A stretch of 16,679 nucleotides of DNA from Devosia sp. (GTDB taxonomy: Bacteria; Pseudomonadota; Alphaproteobacteria; Rhizobiales; Devosiaceae). The notes beneath the pieces were generated by a model. It did no database searches. It saw only the letters and a program-made list of their open reading frames with translations, and was not told where the DNA came from. The stretch is from positions 1 to 16,679 of the forward strand of contig JAQGJI010000129.1 in NCBI GenBank assembly GCA_028290685.1. Direction: 5' to 3'. The position numbers were made by a program, and so were the translations under genes. Shown piece by piece: positions 1 through 6,828 of this stretch (position 1 is the stretch's first letter; every line of letters begins with the position of its first letter).

Positions 1-275
1 GTTTTCCAGCCATTGCGCTTCCAGCCATGCATCCAGCTCTGCACGCCGTTTTTCACATACTGGCTGTCGGTATGCAGTTCCACGACGCATGGCCGCTTCA
101 GCGCCGTCAGCGCCTCGATGGCCGCGGTCAATTCCATCTTGTTGTTGGTGGTCAGCCCCTCGCCACCCTTGAGCTCCTTGGTGTGCCCGCCATACTCAAG
201 GATCGCGCCCCAGCCGCCGGGTCCCGGATTGCCCGAACAGGCCCCGTCGGTATGAATCACAACCTTGTCGCTCAC
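1..275 (-). CDS. rnhA: ribonuclease HI, N-terminal part (3' end outside window)
   Basis: RNase HI cleaves the RNA strand of RNA-DNA hybrids in the cytoplasm (R-loops, primer remnants). The visible 91 codons read MSDKVVIHTDGACSGNPGPG at the start and run to NGWK at the window edge. Three of the four catalytic carboxylates are seen at the same positions as in the E. coli enzyme: D10 (HTDGACSGNPGPGG), E48 (TTNNKMELTAA) and D70 (HTDSQYV). The fourth (around residue 134) lies outside. The start is a GTG at 275, which overlaps the stop of the upstream acetyltransferase as GTGA (272-275), so translation is probably coupled. Gene order ispH-GNAT-rnhA suggests one operon. The family call is very secure; the C-terminus cannot be judged. 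Confidence 0.95.
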   Translation of the reverse strand, partial: MSDKVVIHTDGACSGNPGPGGWGAILEYGGHTKELKGGEGLTTNNKMELTAAIEALTALKRPCVVELHTDSQYVKNGVQSWMHGWKRNGWK

Positions 276-793
276 GCCGCTTGCTTCCGCATGATGTGGA
301 ACTGGCATGCCTGATCATCGATCACGCCCACATGGGTCTTTTCCATGCCGATCCGCTGCAGTACCGCCAGCGAAGCCGTGTTGCGCACATCGGCAAAGCC
401 AAGAAAATAATCCCAGTCGGTCTCGCGAAAAATCCAGTCCCGCAGACCGCTCGCGGCTTCGGTGGCATAACCCTGCCCATGATATTCCGGCAGCAGGGCA
501 TAGCCGATCTCGGGCTCTTCTTTGGCCCCGAACAAGCCAAAGCCTGCCCGCCCGACAAATACTCCATCGCTCTTGCGGGTCACCCGCAGCTTGCCCATGC
601 GGTGCCGGGCGAAATTGTCGCCCCAGATCGCCAGCCGCGCTTGCGCCTTTTCCCGGCTCCAGGGCTGCCCGTCGGCATCCAGATACCGCGCCACCAGCGG
701 TTCGCCATGCAGCCGCACCAGATCGTCGAGTTGATCGTTCCGCCAGCCGCTCAGCACCAGCCGACTGGTTTCCAGCAAGGTCAGACTGCTCAT
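272..793 (-). CDS. GNAT family N-acetyltransferase (RimJ/RimL type)
   Basis: This 173-residue protein is a single GNAT domain, transferring an acetyl group from acetyl-CoA to an amine. The N-terminus (LLETSRLVLSGWR) is the typical opening of the RimJ/RimL/Acetyltransf_3 branch. The acetyl-CoA pyrophosphate loop is at about residues 103-113 (EYHGQGYATEA), and the late NTASLAVLQRIGM segment is the usual final helix of the fold. The substrate cannot be predicted; the branch includes ribosomal-protein acetyltransferases but also many small-molecule enzymes. Its ATG at 793 overlaps the ispH stop as ATGA (790-793), and its stop overlaps the rnhA start, so it is tightly embedded in the operon. In many Rhizobiales I recall homoserine kinase (thrB) at this position, so the gene may be a local replacement or insertion (inference). 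Confidence 0.88.
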   Translation of the reverse strand: MSSLTLLETSRLVLSGWRNDQLDDLVRLHGEPLVARYLDADGQPWSREKAQARLAIWGDNFARHRMGKLRVTRKSDGVFVGRAGFGLFGAKEEPEIGYALLPEYHGQGYATEAASGLRDWIFRETDWDYFLGFADVRNTASLAVLQRIGMEKTHVGVIDDQACQFHIMRKQAA

Positions 794-1761
794 TGGGAAA
801 CGGCTGCCTCGATGGTGCGCAATTCACGAGGAATATTGAAGGCGATGTTTTCCCTGGCGGTGACGCGCGCCTCGACCTTTATGTCGAACCGCTGGGCAAA
901 GGCTTCGATCACCTCGTCCACCAGTTTCTCGGGCGCCGACGCACCGGCCGAAACCCCCAGGGTGCGGATGCCCTGGTAGCGGGACCAGTCGATCTGGGAT
1001 GCGCGGTCCACCAGCACTGCATTCGTGCAGCCGGCCCGTTCGGCCACTTCCACCAGCCGCAGCGAGTTCGATGAATTGGGCGAGCCCACCACGATCATCG
1101 CATCCACCTCGGGCGCCACGGCCTTGATGGCGTCCTGCCGGTTGGTGGTGGCATAGCAGATATCTTCCTTGTGCGGCCCGCTGATCAGCGGAAACCGCCG
1201 CTTGAGCGCGTCGACGATCTCGCGCGTGTCGTCCACGGAAAGCGTTGTCTGCGTCACGAAGGCCAGCTTTGCCGGATCGCGCGGGGTGAACGCCATGGCA
1301 TCCGCCAGGTGTTCGATCAGGCTGATCGCTCCGGGCGGCAACTGGCCCATCGTCCCCACCACTTCAGGGTGTCCAGCGTGCCCGATCAGCACGATTTCCT
1401 GCCCCTCGGCATGGTGGCGCTGTGCCTCCACATGGACCTTGCTCACCAGCGGACAGGTCGCATCGAGAAAAAACATGTTCCGGCTCTTGGCATCGGCCGG
1501 CACCGATTTTGGTACGCCATGGGCTGAAAACACCACGGGCGCATCGGTCGGGGGGATTTCGCTCAAGTCCTCGACAAACACCGCGCCCCTGTCGCGCAAG
1601 CCGTCCACCACATATTTGTTGTGAACGATGGCGTGGCGCACGTAAACCGGCGCACCGTATTTTTCCAGCGCCAGCTCCACGATCTGGATCGCCCGGTCCA
1701 CCCCGGCGCAAAATCCGCGCGGGGCGCATAGCAAAATATCGAGTGGTGGCCGCTTTTCCAT
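790..1761 (-). CDS. ispH: 4-hydroxy-3-methylbut-2-enyl diphosphate reductase
   Basis: IspH is the last enzyme of the MEP pathway. It reductively dehydroxylates HMBPP to IPP and DMAPP with a 4Fe-4S cluster. The 323-residue length fits the family. Cluster cysteines are seen at C18 (PRGFCAGVDRA), C103 (DATCPLVSKVH) and C202 (EDICYATTNRQ). Substrate-binding residues are also present: H47 in IVHNKYVVDGL, H131 and E133 in GHPEVVGTMGQ, the S-x-N at 227-229 (GSPNSSNS), and S271 in GVSAGASAPE. The ATG at 1761 has no clear Shine-Dalgarno sequence. A TTGACT hexamer about 30 bases upstream (1797-1792, minus strand) could be a -35 element, but I see no good -10. The gene heads the minus-strand run ispH-GNAT-rnhA and is divergent from the PPDK-like gene. 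Confidence 0.97.
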   Translation of the reverse strand: MEKRPPLDILLCAPRGFCAGVDRAIQIVELALEKYGAPVYVRHAIVHNKYVVDGLRDRGAVFVEDLSEIPPTDAPVVFSAHGVPKSVPADAKSRNMFFLDATCPLVSKVHVEAQRHHAEGQEIVLIGHAGHPEVVGTMGQLPPGAISLIEHLADAMAFTPRDPAKLAFVTQTTLSVDDTREIVDALKRRFPLISGPHKEDICYATTNRQDAIKAVAPEVDAMIVVGSPNSSNSLRLVEVAERAGCTNAVLVDRASQIDWSRYQGIRTLGVSAGASAPEKLVDEVIEAFAQRFDIKVEARVTARENIAFNIPRELRTIEAAVSQ

Positions 1762-1861
1762 AACAGATCAGATGCTTTCACCGACGCTCCAAGTCAAGTC
1801 TTGTTGCGGTCGCACCGGCTCATGGGCAATATGGCGGCCACCATAGATCAAGGACCCCGAT
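1762..1861. promoter_or_regulatory. divergent intergenic region between ispH and PPDK-like gene
   Basis: This 100-base gap separates two divergent genes, so promoters for both should lie here or very close. On the minus strand a TTGACT hexamer occurs at 1797-1792, spaced plausibly for ispH, but the expected -10 position reads CATCTG and is a poor match. On the plus strand AAGGA at 1850-1854 lies 7 bases before the GTG at 1862 and is a good ribosome binding site for the PPDK-like gene. No operator palindrome is evident. Confidence 0.35.
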
Positions 1862-4147
1862 GTGAGCCTGGCCCAGGAAATGTTCGCGATTGCCCCTGCC
1901 GTGGGGAGGGCGAATCTATCGGCCAGCCAGCTGAAGCTCCTGAGCGGCAAGGCGCGCTGGATCTTCCGGGTCGGGGAGGCGGGTCTGCCGACCGTCCCCA
2001 CTATTTTGATCACGCGCGCGGCGTGGGAGGCGCTGCAGGCGGAGCGCGGGCGCAAGGATACAAGGCTGCGCACCCACTGGATTGCCTGTCTGTTCAAGCT
2101 TGTCGGCAAGGACGCCGAGCCGCCCTTGCTGGTCGTGCGTACGTCGGCCGCCACGCACAATGCTGGCCTCATGCCGGCCCGCATGGGCCTTGGCGCCCCC
2201 GCCAACCCGGCCGATGCCGTCGATCCCGCCCGCCCGCTCGCCAAAGCCATCAAGAACGCCTTCGACAGCTACGGCTTTGGCCAGGGCTGGACGGCCCACC
2301 CCGATGAAGACCGCGGCAAGCAGATCGTTCTGGTCCAGGCTGCCGCCCGCGGCGACATCGAACAGTTCCTCACCCGCAACGCCACGACCGGCGTTCTGGG
2401 CCCGGCCCCCATCGATGGCGCTCCCCTGCCGCGCCTGCCCGAATCCATCGCCGCGCTGATCCACCTGCTTGACGCCAAGGCTGGCCGCCACATGATCTGC
2501 ACCGTCGCGATCGACAAGGGCCAGGCCGTTTTCGTGTCGGCGCGCCCTTCCCAGGTCAGCGCCGCCGCCGATCTCGAAGCCGCCGTCGATCGGGTCAGCC
2601 GCCGGGTATGGTCCCCCCAGAACGCCGTTGCCCGGGTCGATCCGACGCGCCTTGCCCAATTGCTGCATCCACGTCTGAGCGCCGCGCAAAGCGCCATTCC
2701 CATCGCCACCGGCCTGGGCGTTTCCCCCGGCGCTGCCTCGGGCGTCATCGTCTTCAATCCCGAGGATGCCGCCCGGATTCATGCCCGTGGCAAGCACTGC
2801 ATCCTGGTGGTCAACGAAACCGGCCCCGCCGACATCGAGGGCATGAAGGCCGCAACCGGTATCCTGACCGCCCGGGGCGGCATGTCCAGCCACGCCGGCG
2901 TCATCGCCCGGATCACCGGCAAGCCCTGCGTTGCGGGCGTCCGCACCCTCTCGGTGGACGCCGGCGAAATGGTCTGCCGCATTGGCGAGCGTGAGTTCCG
3001 CACCGGCGACCGCCTCACCATCGATGGCTCTGACGGCTCGGTCTATGTCGGCGCGCTGCCGCTCGCCCAGCCCCATATCGGCGGGGCCATCGGCAAGCTC
3101 CTGGGCTGGTCCGACGCTTCCCGCCAGATTGCCGTGCGCACCAATGTCGAAACCGTGCAGTCAGCCAGGACGGCGCTAAGCTTCGGGGCTGAAGGCATTG
3201 GCCTTGCCCGCTCCGAACACATGTTCTTTTCCCCCGAGCGCATGGTCGCCCTGCGCCGCATGATCCTGTCCGAAAACGAGGACGACCGCTCCCGCGCCGT
3301 CAATGGCCTTGTCGGCTTTCAGACCGGGGACTATTCGGCGCTGTTTTCCGCCATGGCCGGGCTGCCGGTAACGGTGCGTCTGTTTGATCCGCCCTTGCAC
3401 GAATTCCTGCCGCGCAGCGACGAAGACATCGAGGAAACCGCAGCGTCCCTGGGCCTTGCCGTGCGTGCCCTGCGCCTGCGGCTCGAGCGCATCGCCGAGG
3501 TCAATCCCATGCTGGGTCACCGGGGCGTGCGCCTGGCCATCACCTATCCCGAGATCCTGCAGATGCAGATGCAGGCCATCATGGCCGGTGCCCGCGCCGC
3601 TTCCGAAACGCAGAACCAGCCGGTGATCGTTGAGGTCATGGTCCCCTTTGTGTCCACCGCTACCGAGGTCGCCTGGGTGCGCGAGCGCGCCATGGCCATT
3701 GCCGACAATTCGGGCCTGCTGCGCTCCGAGCGCGCCAGTTTCTCCTTTGGCACCATGATCGAGCTGCCCCGCGCCTGCCTGCGCGCCGGCGACATTGCCC
3801 AGATGGTCGATTTCATCTCCTTTGGCACCAATGACCTGACCCAGACCACGTTCGGGATTTCCCGCGATGACGCGCCGACCTTTCTTGCCGCCTACCAGCG
3901 CAAGGGCGTCTACGAACGGGATCCCTTCGTCACCATCGATGAAAAGGGCGTCGGTGAACTGATTGCCATCGCCATCGATCGGGGCAGGGCCGCCAATCCG
4001 CGCCTCAAGATCGGGATTTGCGGCGAACACGCCGGCGATCCCGCTTCGCTGCGATTTTTTGCCGGCCTGGGCGTCGACTATGTCTCGTGCTCGCCCTATC
4101 GTGTTCCGGTAGCCCGGCTGACACTGGCACAAGCCATGCTTAAATGA
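1862..4147 (+). CDS. PPDK-like phosphotransferase with degenerate ATP-grasp region
   Basis: This 761-residue protein aligns along its length with pyruvate phosphate dikinase (PPDK), which interconverts ATP + Pi + pyruvate and AMP + PPi + PEP through a swivelling phosphohistidine domain. The phosphohistidine domain is intact: GLGVSPGAASG near 284-294 and TARGGMSSHAGVIAR with H344. The C-terminal PEP/pyruvate barrel keeps R450 (GIGLARSEHMFF), R506 (VTVRLFDPPLHEF), E634 (GTMIELPRA), N657/D658 (GTNDLTQ) and C720 (GICGEHAGDPAS). These sit a constant 111 positions before their counterparts in Clostridium PPDK (from memory: H455, R561, R617, E745, D769, C831), so the shortening is all N-terminal. 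There K30 and R93 are recognisable. The segment ending in FVSARP has T214, I212 and S226 where PPDK has catalytic E323, D321 and Q335. ATP use is therefore doubtful. The residue two before H344 is Ser, not the Thr that PDRP modifies in typical PPDK. The start is GTG with AAGGA 7 bases upstream. Confidence 0.85.
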   Translation: MSLAQEMFAIAPAVGRANLSASQLKLLSGKARWIFRVGEAGLPTVPTILITRAAWEALQAERGRKDTRLRTHWIACLFKLVGKDAEPPLLVVRTSAATHNAGLMPARMGLGAPANPADAVDPARPLAKAIKNAFDSYGFGQGWTAHPDEDRGKQIVLVQAAARGDIEQFLTRNATTGVLGPAPIDGAPLPRLPESIAALIHLLDAKAGRHMICTVAIDKGQAVFVSARPSQVSAAADLEAAVDRVSRRVWSPQNAVARVDPTRLAQLLHPRLSAAQSAIPIATGLGVSPGAASGVIVFNPEDAARIHARGKHCILVVNETGPADIEGMKAATGILTARGGMSSHAGVIARITGKPCVAGVRTLSVDAGEMVCRIGEREFRTGDRLTIDGSDGSVYVGALPLAQPHIGGAIGKLLGWSDASRQIAVRTNVETVQSARTALSFGAEGIGLARSEHMFFSPERMVALRRMILSENEDDRSRAVNGLVGFQTGDYSALFSAMAGLPVTVRLFDPPLHEFLPRSDEDIEETAASLGLAVRALRLRLERIAEVNPMLGHRGVRLAITYPEILQMQMQAIMAGARAASETQNQPVIVEVMVPFVSTATEVAWVRERAMAIADNSGLLRSERASFSFGTMIELPRACLRAGDIAQMVDFISFGTNDLTQTTFGISRDDAPTFLAAYQRKGVYERDPFVTIDEKGVGELIAIAIDRGRAANPRLKIGICGEHAGDPASLRFFAGLGVDYVSCSPYRVPVARLTLAQAMLK

Positions 4148-4211
4148 TTGATCAATGATCCCCATATCCAGGGGGTCGCCGCAATGCCGGCACCAGGGGG
4201 ACCCGACCAAA

Positions 4212-4769
4212 GTGAAATTACTGTCAGCTCTGGCACTGGCGCCACTGTTTGCCTTTCCGGCGCCCGCCGCTCTCGCCCAGGCCGGCGTGGCTGCATGCGT
4301 CGCCCAGTCTGACGATGGCCAGCGTCTGGCGTGCTACGACGCTCTTTTCCGCAGCGGCGCCGCCCAGGCCCCGGCGCTTGAGGTCGTGGTTCAGTCCGAA
4401 CAGCTGATCCCCGCCAGCCCCAGCGGCCGTGCTCCTGCGACAATGACAATTGCGTGCGAGGCCGGCAATCTGACCATTGCGTTCGCTTTTGCGGGCAACA
4501 CCATGTCTGCACTTGGCCGGGACGCCGGCCTCACCTTGCAGAACGATCTTGAACAGGCCCGCAGCCGCACCTTGCCGGTGGACCCGACAAATACCGCCAT
4601 CCTGCTCGACAACACCCGCGATGCCACTGCATTTCTTGATGGCCTGGCGGGCGTCAACAACCTGACGGCCCGCGTCACCCCGGTCAATTCCCGCTCGCTT
4701 CGCGTGCGCTTCCAGGTGGCTGGCATAGGCGAGCGCGTCGCCCCCGTCCGGGCGGCCTGTGGCGTCTAG
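4212..4769 (+). CDS. small exported protein with VasI-like N-terminal motif
   Basis: The protein has 185 residues from the GTG at 4212. It opens with MKLLSALALAPLFAFPAPAA and a probable signal peptidase site after ALAQA (about residue 24), so it should be exported to the periplasm. Right after the signal comes CVAQSDDGQRLACYDALF (C29 and C41), the short two-cysteine motif of proteins annotated VasI/EvfG (type VI secretion associated). That motif is also common in alphaproteobacterial periplasmic proteins with no T6SS, and no T6SS gene is visible here. The C-terminal half is a beta-rich stretch I do not recognise. I chose GTG 4212 because it places the signal peptide at the N-terminus; the open frame back to 4155 adds a non-signal-like extension. 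GGGGGA at 4196-4201 may be the ribosome site. It follows the PPDK-like gene by 64 bases. Confidence 0.7.
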   Translation: MKLLSALALAPLFAFPAPAALAQAGVAACVAQSDDGQRLACYDALFRSGAAQAPALEVVVQSEQLIPASPSGRAPATMTIACEAGNLTIAFAFAGNTMSALGRDAGLTLQNDLEQARSRTLPVDPTNTAILLDNTRDATAFLDGLAGVNNLTARVTPVNSRSLRVRFQVAGIGERVAPVRAACGV

Positions 4770-4842
4770 ACCACAAGCGGGCCGCTTCACAGTTTTGCCC
4801 GCCCAGCGCCATGGTTCGTCCATTGCTGCGCCCCATTGGCTG

Positions 4843-4858
4843 TTTACTCGACGCTAAC
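4843..4858. promoter_or_regulatory. weak CtrA-like site upstream of SleB gene
   Basis: The 174-base gap 4770-4943 precedes the wall-hydrolase gene. Within it TTTA-N7-CTAAC at 4843-4858 resembles the alphaproteobacterial CtrA site TTAA-N7-TTAAC with one mismatch in each half. The region 4841-4940 is noticeably more AT-rich than the flanking coding DNA, as expected of a promoter. I see no convincing -35/-10 pair and no strong terminator for the upstream gene. This is only a suggestion. Confidence 0.2.
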
Positions 4859-4943
4859 CCTAATCGGACATCATCACAAAGAGCGGCATTTTAGCGTCAC
4901 ATTTGCCCCTGAGTCTGTTGTCGCGTTGAGTTGAGTAGCATTG

Positions 4944-5981
4944 ATGGTTCTATCCCACCGGCCCAGCGCGCCTTTGCGCCTGGCTAGAGCGGTTCGTCGC
5001 CAATATCCCCTCGCCAGGGTTCTGGCCCTCGGAGCGTTTTGTGCGCTGGCCTATACCGGCCTCACCGGTGGGGCTTTCGGCCCATCGTCGGATCTGGCCG
5101 AGGCGCTGCCGGCGCAGGTCCATCTGATGCAGGCGAGCCTCTCCTATGCCGGCGTGGACCCCGTGATCACCGGTTCGGTTGACCATCTGTTCGCCAGTGC
5201 CAGCTTTACCGGCCCCAATCGCGCTGAAAAGACCGATCGCGTGCGCCCCAAGGCCGATGCGCTGGCCATCTCGCGCAGCTTTGCCGAAGTGCGTGTCCGC
5301 CTCGCCGCATTGCGCTCGGACCCAGCCGAGCTGGGACAGTCCCGCCTGGCCGATATCGACATCGAGCCCACCGGCGACGTCGAGATCGGGCCGCGCCTGT
5401 CGGTTGCTTCCCTTGGCGGCTCGGGAGCCTCCGCGCTCGACGCCATTGCCGGCATCGCCCCCGAGATGTCGACCCCCACGCCCGCTGCTGCCTCCGAGCA
5501 ACTCGCCTATGCCCGCGCCCAGGCGCCGGTCACCGGCGGCTTTGCCACCGGCCAGCGCATTGAAACGTCGGAAAAGGAATTGTGGTGCCTTGCCACCGCG
5601 ATTTACTTCGAAGCCCGGGGCGAAAGCTATCGCGGCCAGGTTGCCGTCGCGCAGGTCGTGCAGAACCGGGTCAAGGACCGCCGCTATCCTGACACCATTT
5701 GCGGCGTCGTGTTCCAGAACCAGCACCGCCGCAATTCCTGCCAGTTCTCCTTTGCCTGCGATGGCCAGCCCGAAGTTATCGGCGATCGCACCGCCTGGAC
5801 GCAGGCCGAAGACATCGCCAAGCGCTTCGCCGCGGGCGAGCTCTACCTCACCGAAGTCGCCGACGCGACGCACTACCACGCCACCTATGTGCGCCCCGCC
5901 TGGGCCCCGCGCATGACCAGACTGACCCAGATCGGCCTGCACGTTTTCTACAAATTCAAGAGTGGCTGGCTGTTCGGGTAA
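4944..5981 (+). CDS. cell wall hydrolase, SleB/CwlJ family
   Basis: The 345-residue protein (from ATG 4944) has a basic N-terminus, a hydrophobic segment at about 22-42 (VLALGAFCALAYTGLTGGAF), a low-complexity Ala/Pro-rich middle, and a SleB/Hydrolase_2 domain from about 212 to the end. The domain opens with ELWCLATAIYFEARGES, where the glutamate of FEARGE is the presumed catalytic acid as in lytic-transglycosylase-like folds. It continues with VAQVVQNRVKDRRYPDTICG, CQFSFACDG, the late ATHYHATYVRPAW and ends in FYKFKSGWLFG, all typical. The likely role is cleavage of peptidoglycan glycan strands, anchored in or exported across the inner membrane. In non-sporulating alphaproteobacteria this family is linked to growth or division rather than germination. 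A TTG at 4941 is an alternative start. A GC-rich hairpin follows 10 bases after the stop. Confidence 0.92.
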   Translation: MVLSHRPSAPLRLARAVRRQYPLARVLALGAFCALAYTGLTGGAFGPSSDLAEALPAQVHLMQASLSYAGVDPVITGSVDHLFASASFTGPNRAEKTDRVRPKADALAISRSFAEVRVRLAALRSDPAELGQSRLADIDIEPTGDVEIGPRLSVASLGGSGASALDAIAGIAPEMSTPTPAAASEQLAYARAQAPVTGGFATGQRIETSEKELWCLATAIYFEARGESYRGQVAVAQVVQNRVKDRRYPDTICGVVFQNQHRRNSCQFSFACDGQPEVIGDRTAWTQAEDIAKRFAAGELYLTEVADATHYHATYVRPAWAPRMTRLTQIGLHVFYKFKSGWLFG

Positions 5982-5990
5982 GCGCTGGGC

Positions 5991-6010
5991 GACCGGCGCC
6001 CGCGCCGGTC
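5991..6010. terminator. GC-rich hairpin after SleB gene
   Basis: The arms GACCGGCGC (5991-5999) and GCGCCGGTC (6002-6010) are perfectly complementary with two bases between them, effectively an 8-bp stem with a 4-base loop. It begins 9 bases after the SleB stop codon. There is no T-run after it, so it is not a classical intrinsic terminator. It could be a U-less terminator, an mRNA 3'-end stabiliser, or one arm of the repeat cluster that follows. Confidence 0.4.
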
Positions 6011-6017
6011 CCACTCG

Positions 6018-6056
6018 CACCGCTCGTCACCCGCGGGCGCAGCTCCCAGGGTACTG
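6018..6056. repeat. dispersed intergenic repeat, copy 1
   Basis: The 15 bases CACCGCTCGTCACCC at 6018-6032 recur exactly at 7916-7930. Downstream of this core both copies continue with CGGGC, then a short divergent stretch, then a similar end (CCCAGGGTACTG here, CCGAGGGCTCTG there). In this copy the dyad around the core end is weaker (CCCGCGGG). Both copies are intergenic and both sit next to another palindrome, as expected of a small mosaic repeat family. Only two copies are in view. Confidence 0.5.
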
Positions 6057-6084
6057 TGCGTCAACGGTGGCCGGCAGGTGCCGT

Positions 6085-6107
6085 GCCCCTGGGCCAAGTC
6101 CAGGGGC
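6085..6107. repeat. palindromic repeat element, SleB/exported-protein intergenic
   Basis: The arms GCCCCTGG (6085-6092) and CCAGGGGC (6100-6107) enclose GCCAAGT. The stem can extend inward by a G-T wobble and a C-G pair. On the reverse strand the core reads CTGGACTTGGCCCAG, the same layout (palindrome with a CTTG-like centre) as the elements at 7863-7885 and 7928-7948. It lies between two convergent genes, so it may also act as a bidirectional 3' hairpin, although there is no T-run. Confidence 0.55.
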
Positions 6108-6127
6108 GAGCGTCCCTGCGGTTGGCC

Positions 6128-6583
6128 CTAGTGGCTGTAATCGCTGTAAACAAACGAATTCGCCACCTGGCTGCTGAACCCGCTCCAGCCGTTCTTGCTC
6201 CAGAACCAGAACCGGTTGGGCACCCGCTGCTCATCCACCGCAATGCCGGCATATCGCACATGCCGGGAAAACATCGCGTCGGTTGAGTAGGTCCCCGTCG
6301 CGGTCGTGGTGATCGTCACATGGGACACGCGTCCCCCTTCGATCTTTTTGACGCGAACGCTGGACAGCGGCTCGGTTCCCACCCAGTCCTCATGCTGCAC
6401 CCGGTACTGCCGCTCATTGAACTTCACGAGGTCGTTCGGATCAAACCCGGGGGCTGCGGCCATTCCCAGCACCTCGCTCGCCAGCGCCGGCATGCTCATT
6501 CCGGGCCCGGTTACGGCAATCACCGAAGCGGCCAGCGCTCCCAAAGCCATTCCAATCACTGCATGGCGTGTCGGCAGGTTCAT
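6128..6583 (-). CDS. unknown exported protein
   Basis: I do not recognise this 151-residue protein. It has a short positive N-terminus (MNLPTRH), a hydrophobic segment at about 8-25, and a likely signal peptidase site after PALA (residue 35). The mature part of about 116 residues is rich in aromatic residues at its end (NRFWFWSKNGWSGFSSQVAN) and ends in SDYSH. It has no cysteine or lipobox, so a soluble periplasmic or surface protein is most likely. The ATG at 6583 has a modest GGGA about 8 bases upstream. It is transcribed toward the SleB gene. A near-consensus CtrA-type site lies 39 bases upstream. The signal peptide, ribosome site and sensible composition make it a likely real gene. Confidence 0.65.
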   Translation of the reverse strand: MNLPTRHAVIGMALGALAASVIAVTGPGMSMPALASEVLGMAAAPGFDPNDLVKFNERQYRVQHEDWVGTEPLSSVRVKKIEGGRVSHVTITTTATGTYSTDAMFSRHVRYAGIAVDEQRVPNRFWFWSKNGWSGFSSQVANSFVYSDYSH

Positions 6584-6621
6584 GGCAGCGGTCCCAATCT
6601 GGTGCGACTAACATTGGTTTG

Positions 6622-6637
6622 TTAACGAACCAGTAAC
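6622..6637. promoter_or_regulatory. CtrA-like binding site upstream of exported protein
   Basis: TTAA-N7-GTAAC at 6622-6637 matches the CtrA consensus TTAA-N7-TTAAC with one mismatch. It overlaps a 16-base near-perfect palindrome (6616-6631, centre GTTAAC, arms GGTT/AACC). A further TTAA-N2-TTAA lies at about 6673-6682. All are within 100 bases of the start of the minus-strand exported-protein gene, in an AT-richer island, so a promoter is plausible; the factor is inferred only from the consensus. Confidence 0.35.
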
Positions 6638-6721
6638 CATGCAGTGCCAGCCAAGGCAAAATGAAAGCCTTGTTAAAGTTAATCCCGCTCCTGCCCGTGA
6701 ACGCTCCAGGCCAGTCATCCG

Positions 6722-6817
6722 TGGCAGGGGGAGGGGGCTATTGCATGGTGGCAGGATCATCGGGCACCCGATCCATCCCCTCGCAGGGAGAGGCTCGCCG
6801 GGGGTAGGCTGAGGAGG
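6722..6817. repeat. degenerate GC-rich intergenic repeat-like stretch
   Basis: The 245-base gap 6584-6828 holds, besides the CtrA-like site, a stretch of about 95 bases with purine-rich blocks (GGCAGGGGGAGGGGGC, GCAGGGAGAGGCTCGCC, GGGGGTAGGCTGAGGAGG). It resembles the G-rich 'GGGAGGG' intergenic repeats scattered through many proteobacterial genomes. No second copy is visible here, and the open frame across it has the composition of translated repeat, not protein. Confidence 0.3.
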
Positions 6818-6828
6818 CGCCGAACTGG

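Noticed and set aside
1916..4210. Long minus-strand open frames (386 and 344 codons) opposite the PPDK-like gene
   Set aside because: They are antisense to a gene with many conserved catalytic motifs, are Gly/Asp/Ala-rich with no recognisable family, and arise from GC-rich third positions.
4950..6020. Minus-strand 356-codon open frame opposite the SleB gene
   Set aside because: The SleB domain motifs lie on the plus strand; the antisense product is low-complexity Gly/Ala/Arg with no motif.
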